Positions 7,781 to 14,545 of a stretch of 14,545 nt of DNA are shown piece after piece. The stretch covers positions 1 to 14,545 of the forward strand of contig JBKECH010000116.1 in assembly GCA_047974415.1 (NCBI GenBank), given 5' to 3'. The notes below the pieces were generated by a model. The model made no database searches. It had not been told where the DNA came from and saw nothing but the letters and a program-made list of their open reading frames with translations. The first letter of the stretch is position 1, and every line of letters begins with the position of its first letter. The translations under genes and the position numbers were made by a program. Source of the DNA: JBKEAJ01 sp047974415. GTDB taxonomy: Bacteria > Bacteroidota > Bacteroidia > Bacteroidales > Prolixibacteraceae.

Positions 7781-8530
7781 TACATCAGACTTTATGATGA
7801 TATTGTGGAGGTGTTTAAACTCGAAACATGCATTAGCTCCCTTGTTGCATGCTCCAATCTCTTCAGGATAGATGCCTCACTAGCTTTTGTTTTGGTGAAC
7901 GAAGCGTGGCGCCACTATGGTGAGTGAAACAAAAACCAACAAAGTGCTTGTTTTGAAGAGATTATAGCTCGTGGCAGGCGAAGTGATGTATTGTATTCAT
8001 TGTTATAGTTTTTACAGACCTCAAACTGATTTGCTTTTGGTCTTTGTGTTAAACGAAAAGTATAAGTCTTATTTCCCCTGTATCGTTGGAAGGGCAATAC
8101 TTTTACCACTTTCCGCAGCTTGGGGCTACTGTTCTTCGACCCAAACTGGCTGTTTGCAGTCCTAACATTTTCAGTGTTTTTGTAGTTATTTGCTTCAAAA
8201 GTAATGCAAATATTTTAAATATGCAAATGAAATGATGTTTTTTTGTTTGGATATCTCAAAAGAAAAAGATAGAAAGCACTAGTTTTTTGCAAAGCCTGTC
8301 TCTGACGGAACCTATCTATGCTATGTAGCAAAATCCTTCCTCAAATAGTCCTACTGGTTCATCGCAAAATGTTCAAAATGTAGCAACTTGAAAAGCTGCA
8401 TTTGCAAGATGGACTCAGTTGCTACATTTTTATCTGCTACTTTATGCTTGTTGCAAAAATATTTTTTGTCTATTTTATATTACCTCTTAGGTAAAAAAGA
8501 AGAAAGATTCCTATTGAGCCAAACAATATA
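7781..8530. other. Long intergenic region without a convincing gene
   Basis: No RNA gene or confident coding region is visible. It contains a 10-bp palindrome gtggcgccac (7906-7915), a minus-strand frame open for 99 codons (8214-7918) that lacks any ATG, a 14-bp inverted repeat (8375-8430) and a short hairpin ttacct-ctt-aggtaa (8480-8494). The mixture of palindromes and open but startless frames looks like decayed mobile or intergenic repeat DNA. Confidence 0.5.
8375..8430. repeat. 14-bp perfect inverted repeat (hairpin)
   Basis: aaaatgtagcaact (8375-8388) pairs exactly with agttgctacatttt (8417-8430) across a 28-nt spacer, and a smaller cttg/caag pairing lies inside. The plus strand continues with tta and the minus strand ends in a T-run too, so it could act as a terminator in either direction. 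It could also be the ends of a very small mobile element or a structured RNA. Confidence 0.6.
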
Positions 8531-8640
8531 GGCTCTATGTCGTTTGTAGTGGGTAGTTATTTTAGCTTTGCCGTAGGCAATTAATCTTACTAGCATGAAA
8601 ATTTCCACGCATAGCTTCCCCATCGGGGATTAATCTGTTT

Positions 8641-8680
8641 AATTGTTGAAGGTTTAGGGTTGAATTGTTGGAAGTTTAGG
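8641..8680 (+). repeat. Imperfect tandem repeat inside the MITE-like element
   Basis: aattgttgaaggtttagg (8641-8658) recurs as aattgttggaagtttagg (8663-8680), a 22-bp period with two mismatches. A weaker similarity follows between 8679-8707 and 8722-8750. Such internal repeats are common in small non-autonomous elements. Confidence 0.6.
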
Positions 8681-8817
8681 ATCTGCGCAGGGCGAACATT
8701 GTTAAAATTATTAATATTTTGAGGTCTGTGCAAGGTAAATAGGGTTAAAGTTTTTGATTTGGAATGAAGGAGGAAATTTGGAATTGTTAAAAAAGCATTG
8801 GTTCAAAATGTGGGCTC

Positions 8818-8885
8818 ACCCACTATATTCGACATAGAGCCAAATAAAATTTATTTCTGATACCCACTACAAACGACATAGAGCC
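8818..8885 (+). repeat. Duplicated right end of the MITE-like element
   Basis: The 24 bases at 8818-8841 match 8862-8885 at 21 positions, with all three differences clustered in the tatt/caaa block. The 44-bp period includes the palindrome aaataaaatttattt (8842-8856, approximately). The outer copy is the one that matches the left end perfectly, so the inner copy has diverged. Confidence 0.7.
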
Positions 8886-8953
8886 ACAATTTTTCAGAAA
8901 AATGTTAATGCCGATCCAATTTTCAGTTCGTAAAATAGGGCTTGCGGATTTTG
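8886..8953 (+). repeat. Dispersed repeat, copy 2
   Basis: This is the partner of 325-393, in the same orientation and 68 bp long. It starts at the first base after the right end of the MITE-like element and ends with cggattttg, as copy 1 does. It lies 265 nt upstream of the DPP IV start codon. Sequence downstream of the two copies is unrelated. Confidence 0.8.
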
Positions 8954-9160
8954 GGTAATTATCTAATACTTAGAAGTGTCAAAAAAATAGCATTATCTAA
9001 CTAGTGTTTGTCCATAATGTCTGGAATCCGAACTAAAAAGTTAAGTATCAAATTAATACACATCCTAGACTAACGCTGATATTGGACTCTATAGACGAAC
9101 TACTCTTAATTCTATCTGACTTCGAACGAACACAACCTAAGTTATAGTATTTTTCATTAA
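8954..9160. other. Leader region upstream of DPP IV
   Basis: AT-rich, without an open frame of credible length on either strand. I see no riboswitch-like structure or RNA gene in it. Confidence 0.5.
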
Positions 9161-9161
9161 T

Positions 9162-9195
9162 TTTGTGACTCGATGAATTGAAAAAACAATATTTG
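9162..9195 (+). promoter_or_regulatory. Possible promoter of the DPP IV gene
   Basis: TTTG at 9162-9165 and AATATTTG at 9188-9195 resemble the Bacteroidota TTTG and TAnnTTTG boxes. The second box misses the first T and the 22-nt spacing is slightly long. The position, 24 nt before the ATG at 9219, is right. Weaker support than for the import operon promoter. Confidence 0.35.
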
Positions 9196-9218
9196 TTGTG
9201 CTAACTAAAAACCAAGAA

Positions 9219-11417
9219 ATGAAAAAAGTAATATGTCTATCAATATTTGCATTACTATTTGTAAATATATTACCTGCCCAAAGTCGCTTTACACTAGATG
9301 ATGTTCTCAATGGTAAATTTTCACAAAGAAATGTCGCTGGATTTAGTTCCTTGAAAGACGGGAAAACCTACTTAAAGAAAGATGGCAGAGGAATACTGTC
9401 AAAATATAGTTTCGAAACAGGCAAAAAGCTAGAAACTTTTGTAGATCTTAGTAAGCTGAGAAATGCCCCCATCCAAGATTTTCAGAAATATGTCCTATCA
9501 GACGACGAGTCGAAAATTATGTTTGCTGTCAATATCAAAGGTATATACAGACGCTCCTACACAGCCGAACATTATATTTGGAACTTTATCAATCAAGAAT
9601 GGACAAAACTCTCCGAGAATGGAGCACAAGAGGTGGCTAGCTTCTCGCCAGATGGTAGTAAAATAGCATTTGTAAGAGATAATAATATATTTATAAACAA
9701 CTTACGCTTCAACTCGGAGTCGCAAGTAACTTTCGATGGAAAGAACAATGAAATAATAAATGGAAAAGGAGACTGGGAATATGAAGAAGAGTTCAGTCTT
9801 AGCAATGCAATGAGTTGGTCGCCCGATAGCAAATATCTATCTTTCATAAAATTCAACGAAAAGGATGTAAAGGCATACTCACTAAGAATGTTCAAAGGAC
9901 TATCGCCAGAACTTACAGACAATGAATTGTATCCACAAAACACTTATTATAAGTATCCTAAAGCTGGCGAGAAAAACTCAATTGTAACAGCTCATGTGTA
10001 CGAACTAATGGAAAAAAATACCGTTAATGTTAAAATCCCCAAATCCGACAATTACATTCCTCGTTGTTTTTGGTCGCCCGACTCTAAAAATGCCGCTTTT
10101 ATGGAAATGAATAGATTCCAAAACGAACTAGATGTATATTATGCAAACCCTCTTACAGGAGATGTAAAAGTATTACATAGAGAAACTAACAAGCGGTACA
10201 TTTGTGAAGATTTTTTGGATAACTTGCATTTTATCAATGACGGAAAGGAATATGTAACACTAAGCGAAAAAGATGGTTGGTCGCACCTATACTTATATGA
10301 TGCCAATGGAACAGAAAAAGCGTGTTTAACAAAAGGAAACTACGACGTAACTGCTTTTTATGGTTACAATCCTACTACTAAAACTTTCTACTACCAAGCT
10401 GCCAAGAAAACACCGATGCAAAGAGAAGTCTACGCACTTTCGCAGACAAAAAAAGGACTCGTGGAAAAACTTCTAACCAAACAAGAGGGAACAAACAACG
10501 TTGAGTTTTCTGCTGATTTTAGCTACTACGTACTGAGACACACCTCACTAAACGAACCTCTGAATGTAAGTGTTTACGCCATAAACGGAACTGAGCTCAG
10601 AATTCTTGAAGATAACAAAGCATTGACAGATAAGATATCGGAAGCAAACCTACCTCTGAAAGAATTCTTCAGCTTCACAAACTCCGATGGTTTAAAATTA
10701 AACGGATGGATGATGAAACCAAACGACTTCGACCAAAGCAAAACATATCCAGTATTGATGACACAATATAGTGGACCAAATTCACAATCGGCAACAGACC
10801 GTTGGTCGGCAGATTGGACTACTTACATGGCCTCGCAAGGCTATATTGTTACCAGCATAGACCCTAGAGGAACTGGCGCTCGTGGCGAGGAGTTCAGAAA
10901 ATGCACTTACAAACAGCTTGGAGTGCTAGAATCTGCCGACCATATAAGTGCAGTAAAATACCTCGCATCCCTACCCTATGTCGATGCTAAAAAAATAGCA
11001 ATGTATGGATGGAGCTATGGTGGATACATGACAGCACTGACACTTTGTCGTGCTGGAGACCTAATAAATACAGGCGTTGCTGTTGCTCCTGTGACATGCT
11101 GGAGATATTATGATGCAATATACACAGAACGATATATGCAAACTCCACAAGCAAACGAATATGGCTACAAAAACAGTGCAGTTGCTAATTATGCTAGTGG
11201 ATTGACTGGCAAACTCATACTCATACACGGACTGGCAGACGACAATGTGCACCCACAAAACACCTTTGAGCTTGCCGAAGCATTTACACAAAAAGGTATC
11301 AGCTTCGATATGCATACATACACGAACAGGAACCACAGTATATATGGCGGAAATACACGCAGACACCTGTTTAACAAAATAATTAATTATATTAACGAGA
11401 GCATAGAACAACCTTAG
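9219..11417 (+). CDS. dpp4: Dipeptidyl peptidase IV (S9B serine peptidase)
   Basis: This 732-residue enzyme cleaves Xaa-Pro (and Xaa-Ala) dipeptides from the N-terminus of oligopeptides, acting in the periplasm or on the envelope. A signal peptide (MKKVICLSIFALLFVNILPA) starts at the ATG at 9219; an upstream in-frame GTG at 9198 would add seven residues before it and is less likely. The DPPIV_N beta-propeller (about 60-440) carries DWEYEEE at 185-191, whose last two glutamates would hold the substrate N-terminus. The alpha/beta-hydrolase domain (about 510-732) carries the triad Ser599 in GWSYGG, Asp674 in GLADDNVH and His706 in NRNHSIYGG. The 75- and 32-residue spacings agree with those I recall for the P. 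gingivalis enzyme. The gene is intact. The DUF5686 gene follows after 57 nt and may share its transcript. Confidence 0.96.
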   Translation: MKKVICLSIFALLFVNILPAQSRFTLDDVLNGKFSQRNVAGFSSLKDGKTYLKKDGRGILSKYSFETGKKLETFVDLSKLRNAPIQDFQKYVLSDDESKIMFAVNIKGIYRRSYTAEHYIWNFINQEWTKLSENGAQEVASFSPDGSKIAFVRDNNIFINNLRFNSESQVTFDGKNNEIINGKGDWEYEEEFSLSNAMSWSPDSKYLSFIKFNEKDVKAYSLRMFKGLSPELTDNELYPQNTYYKYPKAGEKNSIVTAHVYELMEKNTVNVKIPKSDNYIPRCFWSPDSKNAAFMEMNRFQNELDVYYANPLTGDVKVLHRETNKRYICEDFLDNLHFINDGKEYVTLSEKDGWSHLYLYDANGTEKACLTKGNYDVTAFYGYNPTTKTFYYQAAKKTPMQREVYALSQTKKGLVEKLLTKQEGTNNVEFSADFSYYVLRHTSLNEPLNVSVYAINGTELRILEDNKALTDKISEANLPLKEFFSFTNSDGLKLNGWMMKPNDFDQSKTYPVLMTQYSGPNSQSATDRWSADWTTYMASQGYIVTSIDPRGTGARGEEFRKCTYKQLGVLESADHISAVKYLASLPYVDAKKIAMYGWSYGGYMTALTLCRAGDLINTGVAVAPVTCWRYYDAIYTERYMQTPQANEYGYKNSAVANYASGLTGKLILIHGLADDNVHPQNTFELAEAFTQKGISFDMHTYTNRNHSIYGGNTRRHLFNKIINYINESIEQP

Positions 11418-11474
11418 GCTCAGCAGGATGATTATAGTTTATTGTGTTTTAGCGAATAAAAAACTCGCAAACTC

Positions 11475-13949
11475 GTGAAAATATTTTGCACGATAGTTAT
11501 ATACGGTGCATTACTCATTCTGACAAACTCCGTATTATTTGCACAAGATACTATTGTTAGAGGAATGGTTTTTGAGGAAGATGGTAAGACAGTCATACCA
11601 TTTGCAAATATATATGTTGTAAATACTGGCAATGGAACTGTTACAGGAATAGAAGGAGCGTTTGAACTTATCAATAAAACGAACACCATAGATACTCTTA
11701 AGGTCTCGTCTATTGGATATGTTACCAAACTTGTTCCCATCAATACTCAAGAAAAGAATGAGCATGTCATTGTACTCAAAAATGAAGTATTTAATCTGAA
11801 CGAGGCCATAATAACACCAGGAGAGAACCCTGCTCATAAAATAATCAGAAATGCCATAGAAGCTAAAGATCGAAATAACCCACAGAATCTGCCAGACTGG
11901 GAAGCCAAAGTATACAACAAACTACGCCTGGATATAAAAAACTTCGAATTGCCCACTAACAAACGCTTTCGTAAAAATTTTGGTTTTTTATACAACTACG
12001 TAGATTCAGCAAAGGACAAGAGCCATAAATTTCTGCCAATACTAATATCCGAAACATCATCAAAAGTATATCACAGCAAAGGTGGAAGCTCGCTCACCGA
12101 AGTCATTGAAGCATCAAGAGCATCAGGCATTAACCCCGAAAACATATCGCAATTTACAGGGCAGGTTAATCAAGACATAAACCCCTACTCAAATTCGGTG
12201 CAAATTGGAAACATAAATATCACGCTACCTCTAAACAATAGAGCACTATCCTATTATCGATTTTTTCTTTATGACTCTGCCACAGTGATAAACAATGCTG
12301 AATGTTATAAAATTTCATTCTCCCCAAAACACACTCAGAACAATACACTTAAGGGATTTATATGGATAGACAAAAAAGAATTGGCCATTGTTAGGCTAGA
12401 AGCTAAAATCCCACAAAAGATAAATATCAACTACGTTACAGACTTTTACGCTACATACGACTACATAAAACAAGATGAGCATTGGATTCCTCACAAACAG
12501 CTTGTGTACATAGACTTCAACCTTACCGAAGGAAACTTTATAGATATTCCTGCTCTACTTGGACATAAAACTACTTATTATTCCGATTTAATTTTCAAAG
12601 ACAACAGCGCTGATATTAAAGCGATGAAACAAATCTCAACCATTCATATTACAGAGCAAGCTTATGACAACAAGAACAACGAGAGTGCATGGACTAGCCT
12701 GCGTCCTCAAGCATTAAGCTCCACAGAACAAGATATATATACAATGGTCGATAGCCTGAAAAGAGTACCATTGTTTAACACCTTAGAAAATTCGGTAGAA
12801 CTACTAACCTATGGATATATAAAACAAAATTGGATTGAATACGGTCCATACTTTTACATGTGGAGTAACAACAAGATAGAGGGAAATCGATTTAGATTAG
12901 GGGCTAGGACAACATCAAAGCTCAGTGAGAAATTTAGGCTTGGCGCACATGTTGCTTACGGAATGAAAGACGAAGACAGGAAATACGGTGGTACTTTTGA
13001 ATGGGTGATAAATAGAAAGCGTTTTACCAAGCTGCATGTTCAGTATACCAAAGATTTTGAAACCATGGGGCGAGGCTTCGATGCTATTAGCGAAAGTAAT
13101 ATGCTCAATTCACTGATAAGCAGAGATATGAACGACAAACTCAGCCTTACTGAAAAAAAACTAATTGGTTTGCAACGAGACTGGATACGTGGTTTCTCCT
13201 CTGCTTTCGAGCTAGAACATAAAACAGTATATGGCTCCCCATTTGTCCCTTTTATTACTCCTAACGGAAGAAACCTAAATAAATTTAATGTGATGACCCT
13301 AAAAATATCAAATAGATTTGCATTCAAAGAGACAGAATATGTAAGAGGCTTTGACAAGCGCCAGATATCGATAAAAGGGCCAACAATATTTGTGAATCTA
13401 GACATGGGGTTCAAAGCTGTGGAAGCAGAATACAATTATCATAAATTAGAGGTTATTTTTGCCAATAAAATAAATATCAACCCATTTGGTTATAGCTTTA
13501 TCTTTGGCTCTGCTGGCAGAATATGGGGAGATGTCCCCTATCCTCTCCTAAAACTTCACGCTGGTAATGAGACCTACGTGTTCAGCCAGTTTTCTAGCAA
13601 TCTAATGAACTACCAGGAATTTGCCAGCGATGAATACGCCAGCCTAAAATACGAACAACATTTTCTTGGTTATTTCCTTAATAAGATACCTTTAATCAGA
13701 CGATTAGAGCTACGAGAGGTTATTGGAGGGAAAGTTATATACGGAAAGATGCATAACACACACCAAAAGGATATCCTTATACCACAAGACATGAGTACGC
13801 TAGATGGCAAACCATACGTAGAGCTAAACTGCGGAATAGAAAATATATTTAACCTCGTTAGGTTCGATGCAGTGTGGAGACTAACACATAAAGACACATC
13901 TAATGCTAGTAACTTTGGAATATTTGTATCTTTAAATTTAGAGCTGTGA
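11475..13949 (+). CDS. DUF5686 outer-membrane protein with carboxypeptidase-regulatory-like domain
   Basis: This 824-residue protein belongs to the Bacteroidota DUF5686 family, thought to form outer-membrane beta-barrels of unknown function. The start is GTG: an in-frame TAA lies at 11457-11459, and the next ATG (in RGMVFEED) would remove the signal peptide (about 1-23, ending VLFAQ). A carboxypeptidase-regulatory-like domain follows (about 27-105, with ANIYVVNTGNGTVTGIEGAF), then NLNEAIITPGENPAHKIIRN, the usual entry to DUF5686. The rest is rich in alternating beta-strand patterns and ends FGIFVSLNLEL, as barrels do. Length is typical. An A8 run at about 13153-13160 lies in frame. The distance to the DPP IV gene (57 nt) allows co-transcription, but no functional link is known. 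It is a TonB-box-free relative of SusC only in its N-terminal domain. Confidence 0.88.
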   Translation: MKIFCTIVIYGALLILTNSVLFAQDTIVRGMVFEEDGKTVIPFANIYVVNTGNGTVTGIEGAFELINKTNTIDTLKVSSIGYVTKLVPINTQEKNEHVIVLKNEVFNLNEAIITPGENPAHKIIRNAIEAKDRNNPQNLPDWEAKVYNKLRLDIKNFELPTNKRFRKNFGFLYNYVDSAKDKSHKFLPILISETSSKVYHSKGGSSLTEVIEASRASGINPENISQFTGQVNQDINPYSNSVQIGNINITLPLNNRALSYYRFFLYDSATVINNAECYKISFSPKHTQNNTLKGFIWIDKKELAIVRLEAKIPQKININYVTDFYATYDYIKQDEHWIPHKQLVYIDFNLTEGNFIDIPALLGHKTTYYSDLIFKDNSADIKAMKQISTIHITEQAYDNKNNESAWTSLRPQALSSTEQDIYTMVDSLKRVPLFNTLENSVELLTYGYIKQNWIEYGPYFYMWSNNKIEGNRFRLGARTTSKLSEKFRLGAHVAYGMKDEDRKYGGTFEWVINRKRFTKLHVQYTKDFETMGRGFDAISESNMLNSLISRDMNDKLSLTEKKLIGLQRDWIRGFSSAFELEHKTVYGSPFVPFITPNGRNLNKFNVMTLKISNRFAFKETEYVRGFDKRQISIKGPTIFVNLDMGFKAVEAEYNYHKLEVIFANKININPFGYSFIFGSAGRIWGDVPYPLLKLHAGNETYVFSQFSSNLMNYQEFASDEYASLKYEQHFLGYFLNKIPLIRRLELREVIGGKVIYGKMHNTHQKDILIPQDMSTLDGKPYVELNCGIENIFNLVRFDAVWRLTHKDTSNASNFGIFVSLNLEL

Positions 13950-13965
13950 CCACCTGCATCACAGT
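13944..13965 (+). terminator. Weak hairpin at the end of the DUF5686 gene
   Basis: ctgtga (13944-13949, including the stop codon) pairs with tcacag (13960-13965) around a 9-nt loop, followed by taaattatt. The stem is short and there is no proper T-run, so this may be a poor terminator or chance. Confidence 0.22.
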
Positions 13966-14018
13966 AAATTATTCGAAATCGACGCAAATCTAATTGAATT
14001 TCAACAGGTAAATCGCTC

Positions 14019-14228
14019 TTAACCCCAAATCAATTTTTCTCTATGTTTATCAGAAAGGGCTACCTTAGCTCTTTTGCTTGGCTTTGAGGCTTTTGCTGAG
14101 TTCTCTCTCTCCAGCAGAGCTAATGCCATTTTGTTGACAACATTGAAATTCTGGGCGCTATTTTCTTTCTTTTTGAGGTTGCAATCTTCATCAAAGATGA
14201 CATCTAAACTCCAATGTAAATTATTCTT
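14019..14228 (-). pseudogene. ISAs1-family transposase, C-terminal remnant
   Basis: Read on the minus strand, 69 codons run from 14228 to a TAA at 14019-14021. The peptide begins NNLHWSLDVIFDED, then NSAQNFNVVNKMALALLERE, and ends DKHREKLIWG. The LHW-LDV-F-ED block followed by N-ALxLLxRE is the well-known C-terminal end of ISAs1-type (H-repeat-associated) transposases. About four fifths of the protein, including the start, is missing: upstream of NNLHW the frame loses similarity and meets a stop (TGA at 14247-14249). The break coincides with the beginning of an IS1380-type remnant on the opposite strand. The open frame itself is intact, so the loss was by truncation rather than by point mutation. 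Confidence 0.85.
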
Positions 14229-14457
14229 TGGTGGAATAAGCCTAATTCACGGGCAAGTATCTTCAAGCAAAGTGGCTCAATTTATTGACAGAGAGCTTGG
14301 TAGTCGCGGTGCGCATGCAGGGTATAAATATTCGGACATTATACTATCGCGGCTGTACACTTGTTTTTGTGGTGGAGATGCGACAGAAGATGTGAATCAT
14401 ATCAAAAAACACTAAATTCTTCATAAGAGCATCTAAGTCCGAAACTCTATTGACAAA
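14218..14457 (+). pseudogene. IS1380-family transposase, N-terminal remnant
   Basis: The translated plus strand gives KLFFGGISLI, then FIDRELGSRG, AGYKYSDIILSRLYTCFCGG and DATEDVN. This is the N-terminal pattern of Bacteroidota IS1380 transposases (FGGI, then G-Y-YS-II and FCGGD-ED). The usual first ten or so residues and start codon are missing. A TAA interrupts at 14413-14415, and similarity seems to resume in the next frame as RASKSETLL (14431-14457), matching the family's (S/P)SxDTxLR region; a frameshift plus stop therefore inactivated it. The DDE core is absent from the window. Its left edge touches the ISAs1 remnant on the other strand. Confidence 0.72.
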
Positions 14458-14545
14458 GGCGGTGGACGCTGAAAATTGGGAGCCGTGCAGGATTAACAAT
14501 CGAGACATGAAGACAGCAGAGTTCCCATATCAATTTGGAAAATAC
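14458..14545. other. Window end, no recognisable feature
   Basis: One plus-strand frame stays open here (AVDAENWEPCRINNRDMK and onward) in continuation of the shifted IS1380 frame, but I cannot match it to the transposase. It may be further decayed IS sequence or a new region. Confidence 0.3.

Larger units (their letters stand above)
8531..8885. mobile_element. MITE-like element with 25-bp perfect terminal inverted repeats
   Basis: Positions 8531-8555 (starting ggctctatgtcg) are the exact reverse complement of 8861-8885. The 355-bp interior encodes no transposase. The flanks acaatata (8523-8530) and acaatttt (8886-8893) agree at six of eight bases, consistent with a decayed 8-bp target duplication. 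Ends beginning GGCTCT and 8-bp duplications are features of the ISL3 family, so this may be a non-autonomous ISL3 derivative; that assignment is tentative. The right end is partly duplicated (8818-8841 resembles 8862-8885), and short tandem repeats occur inside. Confidence 0.72.

Noticed and set aside
7971..8165. A 64-codon plus-strand open frame in the intergenic region
   Set aside because: It is opposite another open frame, uses a non-ATG start, is rich in Cys and Tyr without a pattern, and resembles no family I know.
8810..8823. Small hairpin gtggg-ctca-cccac as a terminator
   Set aside because: Only five pairs, no T-run, and it lies within the MITE-like element with no gene before it.
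7781..9218. CRISPR array, tRNA or rRNA in the long gene-free region
   Set aside because: No regularly spaced repeats, no tRNA-like T-loop or anticodon arms and no rRNA segments were found by eye.
13153..13160. A8 run in the DUF5686 gene as a second slippage site
   Set aside because: A runs of this length are common in AT-rich coding DNA and encode ordinary Lys codons; there is no special reason to suspect a switch.
14074..14415. A 113-codon plus-strand open frame
   Set aside because: Its first half is the antisense of the ISAs1 remnant and its second half the IS1380 remnant, with a TTG start; it is not one gene.
14469..14479. ccaattttcag on the minus strand, as in the dispersed repeat
   Set aside because: Only 11 bases match and the similarity does not extend; chance in AT-rich DNA is sufficient.

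Overview
The window looks like a piece of a Bacteroidales chromosome (phylum Bacteroidota). The DNA is AT-rich. It carries a SusC/SusD outer-membrane import pair, acidic lipoprotein signals (CQEDD, CQNDD), a Bacteroidota-type promoter (TTG, 20 nt, TAnnTTTG) and no clear Shine-Dalgarno sites. The dipeptidyl peptidase IV has the same catalytic-residue spacing that I recall for the Porphyromonas gingivalis enzyme. A Porphyromonas/Tannerella-like relative is plausible, but the genus cannot be fixed from sequence reading alone.

Layout. (1) Positions 1-635: a decayed reading frame on the minus strand, a 12-bp inverted repeat, the first copy of a 69-bp dispersed repeat, and a promoter. (2) Positions 636-7704: a tight plus-strand operon of susC-like, susD-like, a HEFSH zinc-metallopeptidase lipoprotein (Peptidase_Mx1 / TIGR04549 type) and a DUF4302 lipoprotein, closed by a strong hairpin terminator at 7744-7780. 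(3) Positions 7781-9218: about 1.4 kb without a convincing gene, holding several inverted repeats, a MITE-like element (8531-8885) with perfect 25-bp ends, and the second copy of the dispersed repeat. (4) Positions 9219-13949: dipeptidyl peptidase IV followed by a DUF5686 outer-membrane protein with a GTG start. (5) Positions 13950-14545: a transposon graveyard in which a minus-strand ISAs1-family transposase tail abuts a plus-strand, frame-disrupted IS1380-family transposase head.

How the genes may work together. The SusC barrel and SusD lid would capture a ligand at the cell surface and import it by TonB-driven transport. The metallopeptidase lipoprotein and the DUF4302 protein would sit on the same surface. 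No glycoside hydrolase or polysaccharide lyase is present, so a protein or peptide (or a peptide-bound ligand such as a metal complex) is a more natural cargo than a glycan; this is inference. The nearby DPP IV would remove Xaa-Pro/Xaa-Ala dipeptides from oligopeptides in the periplasm or at the envelope, which fits a peptide-using organism, although it is a separate transcription unit.

The most interesting single signal is a run of nine G near the 3' end of the susD-like gene. Loss or gain of one G would create a stop almost at once, so it could be a phase-variation switch. The second is the pair of near-identical repeats upstream of the two operons, each abutted on its left edge by an inverted-repeat structure.
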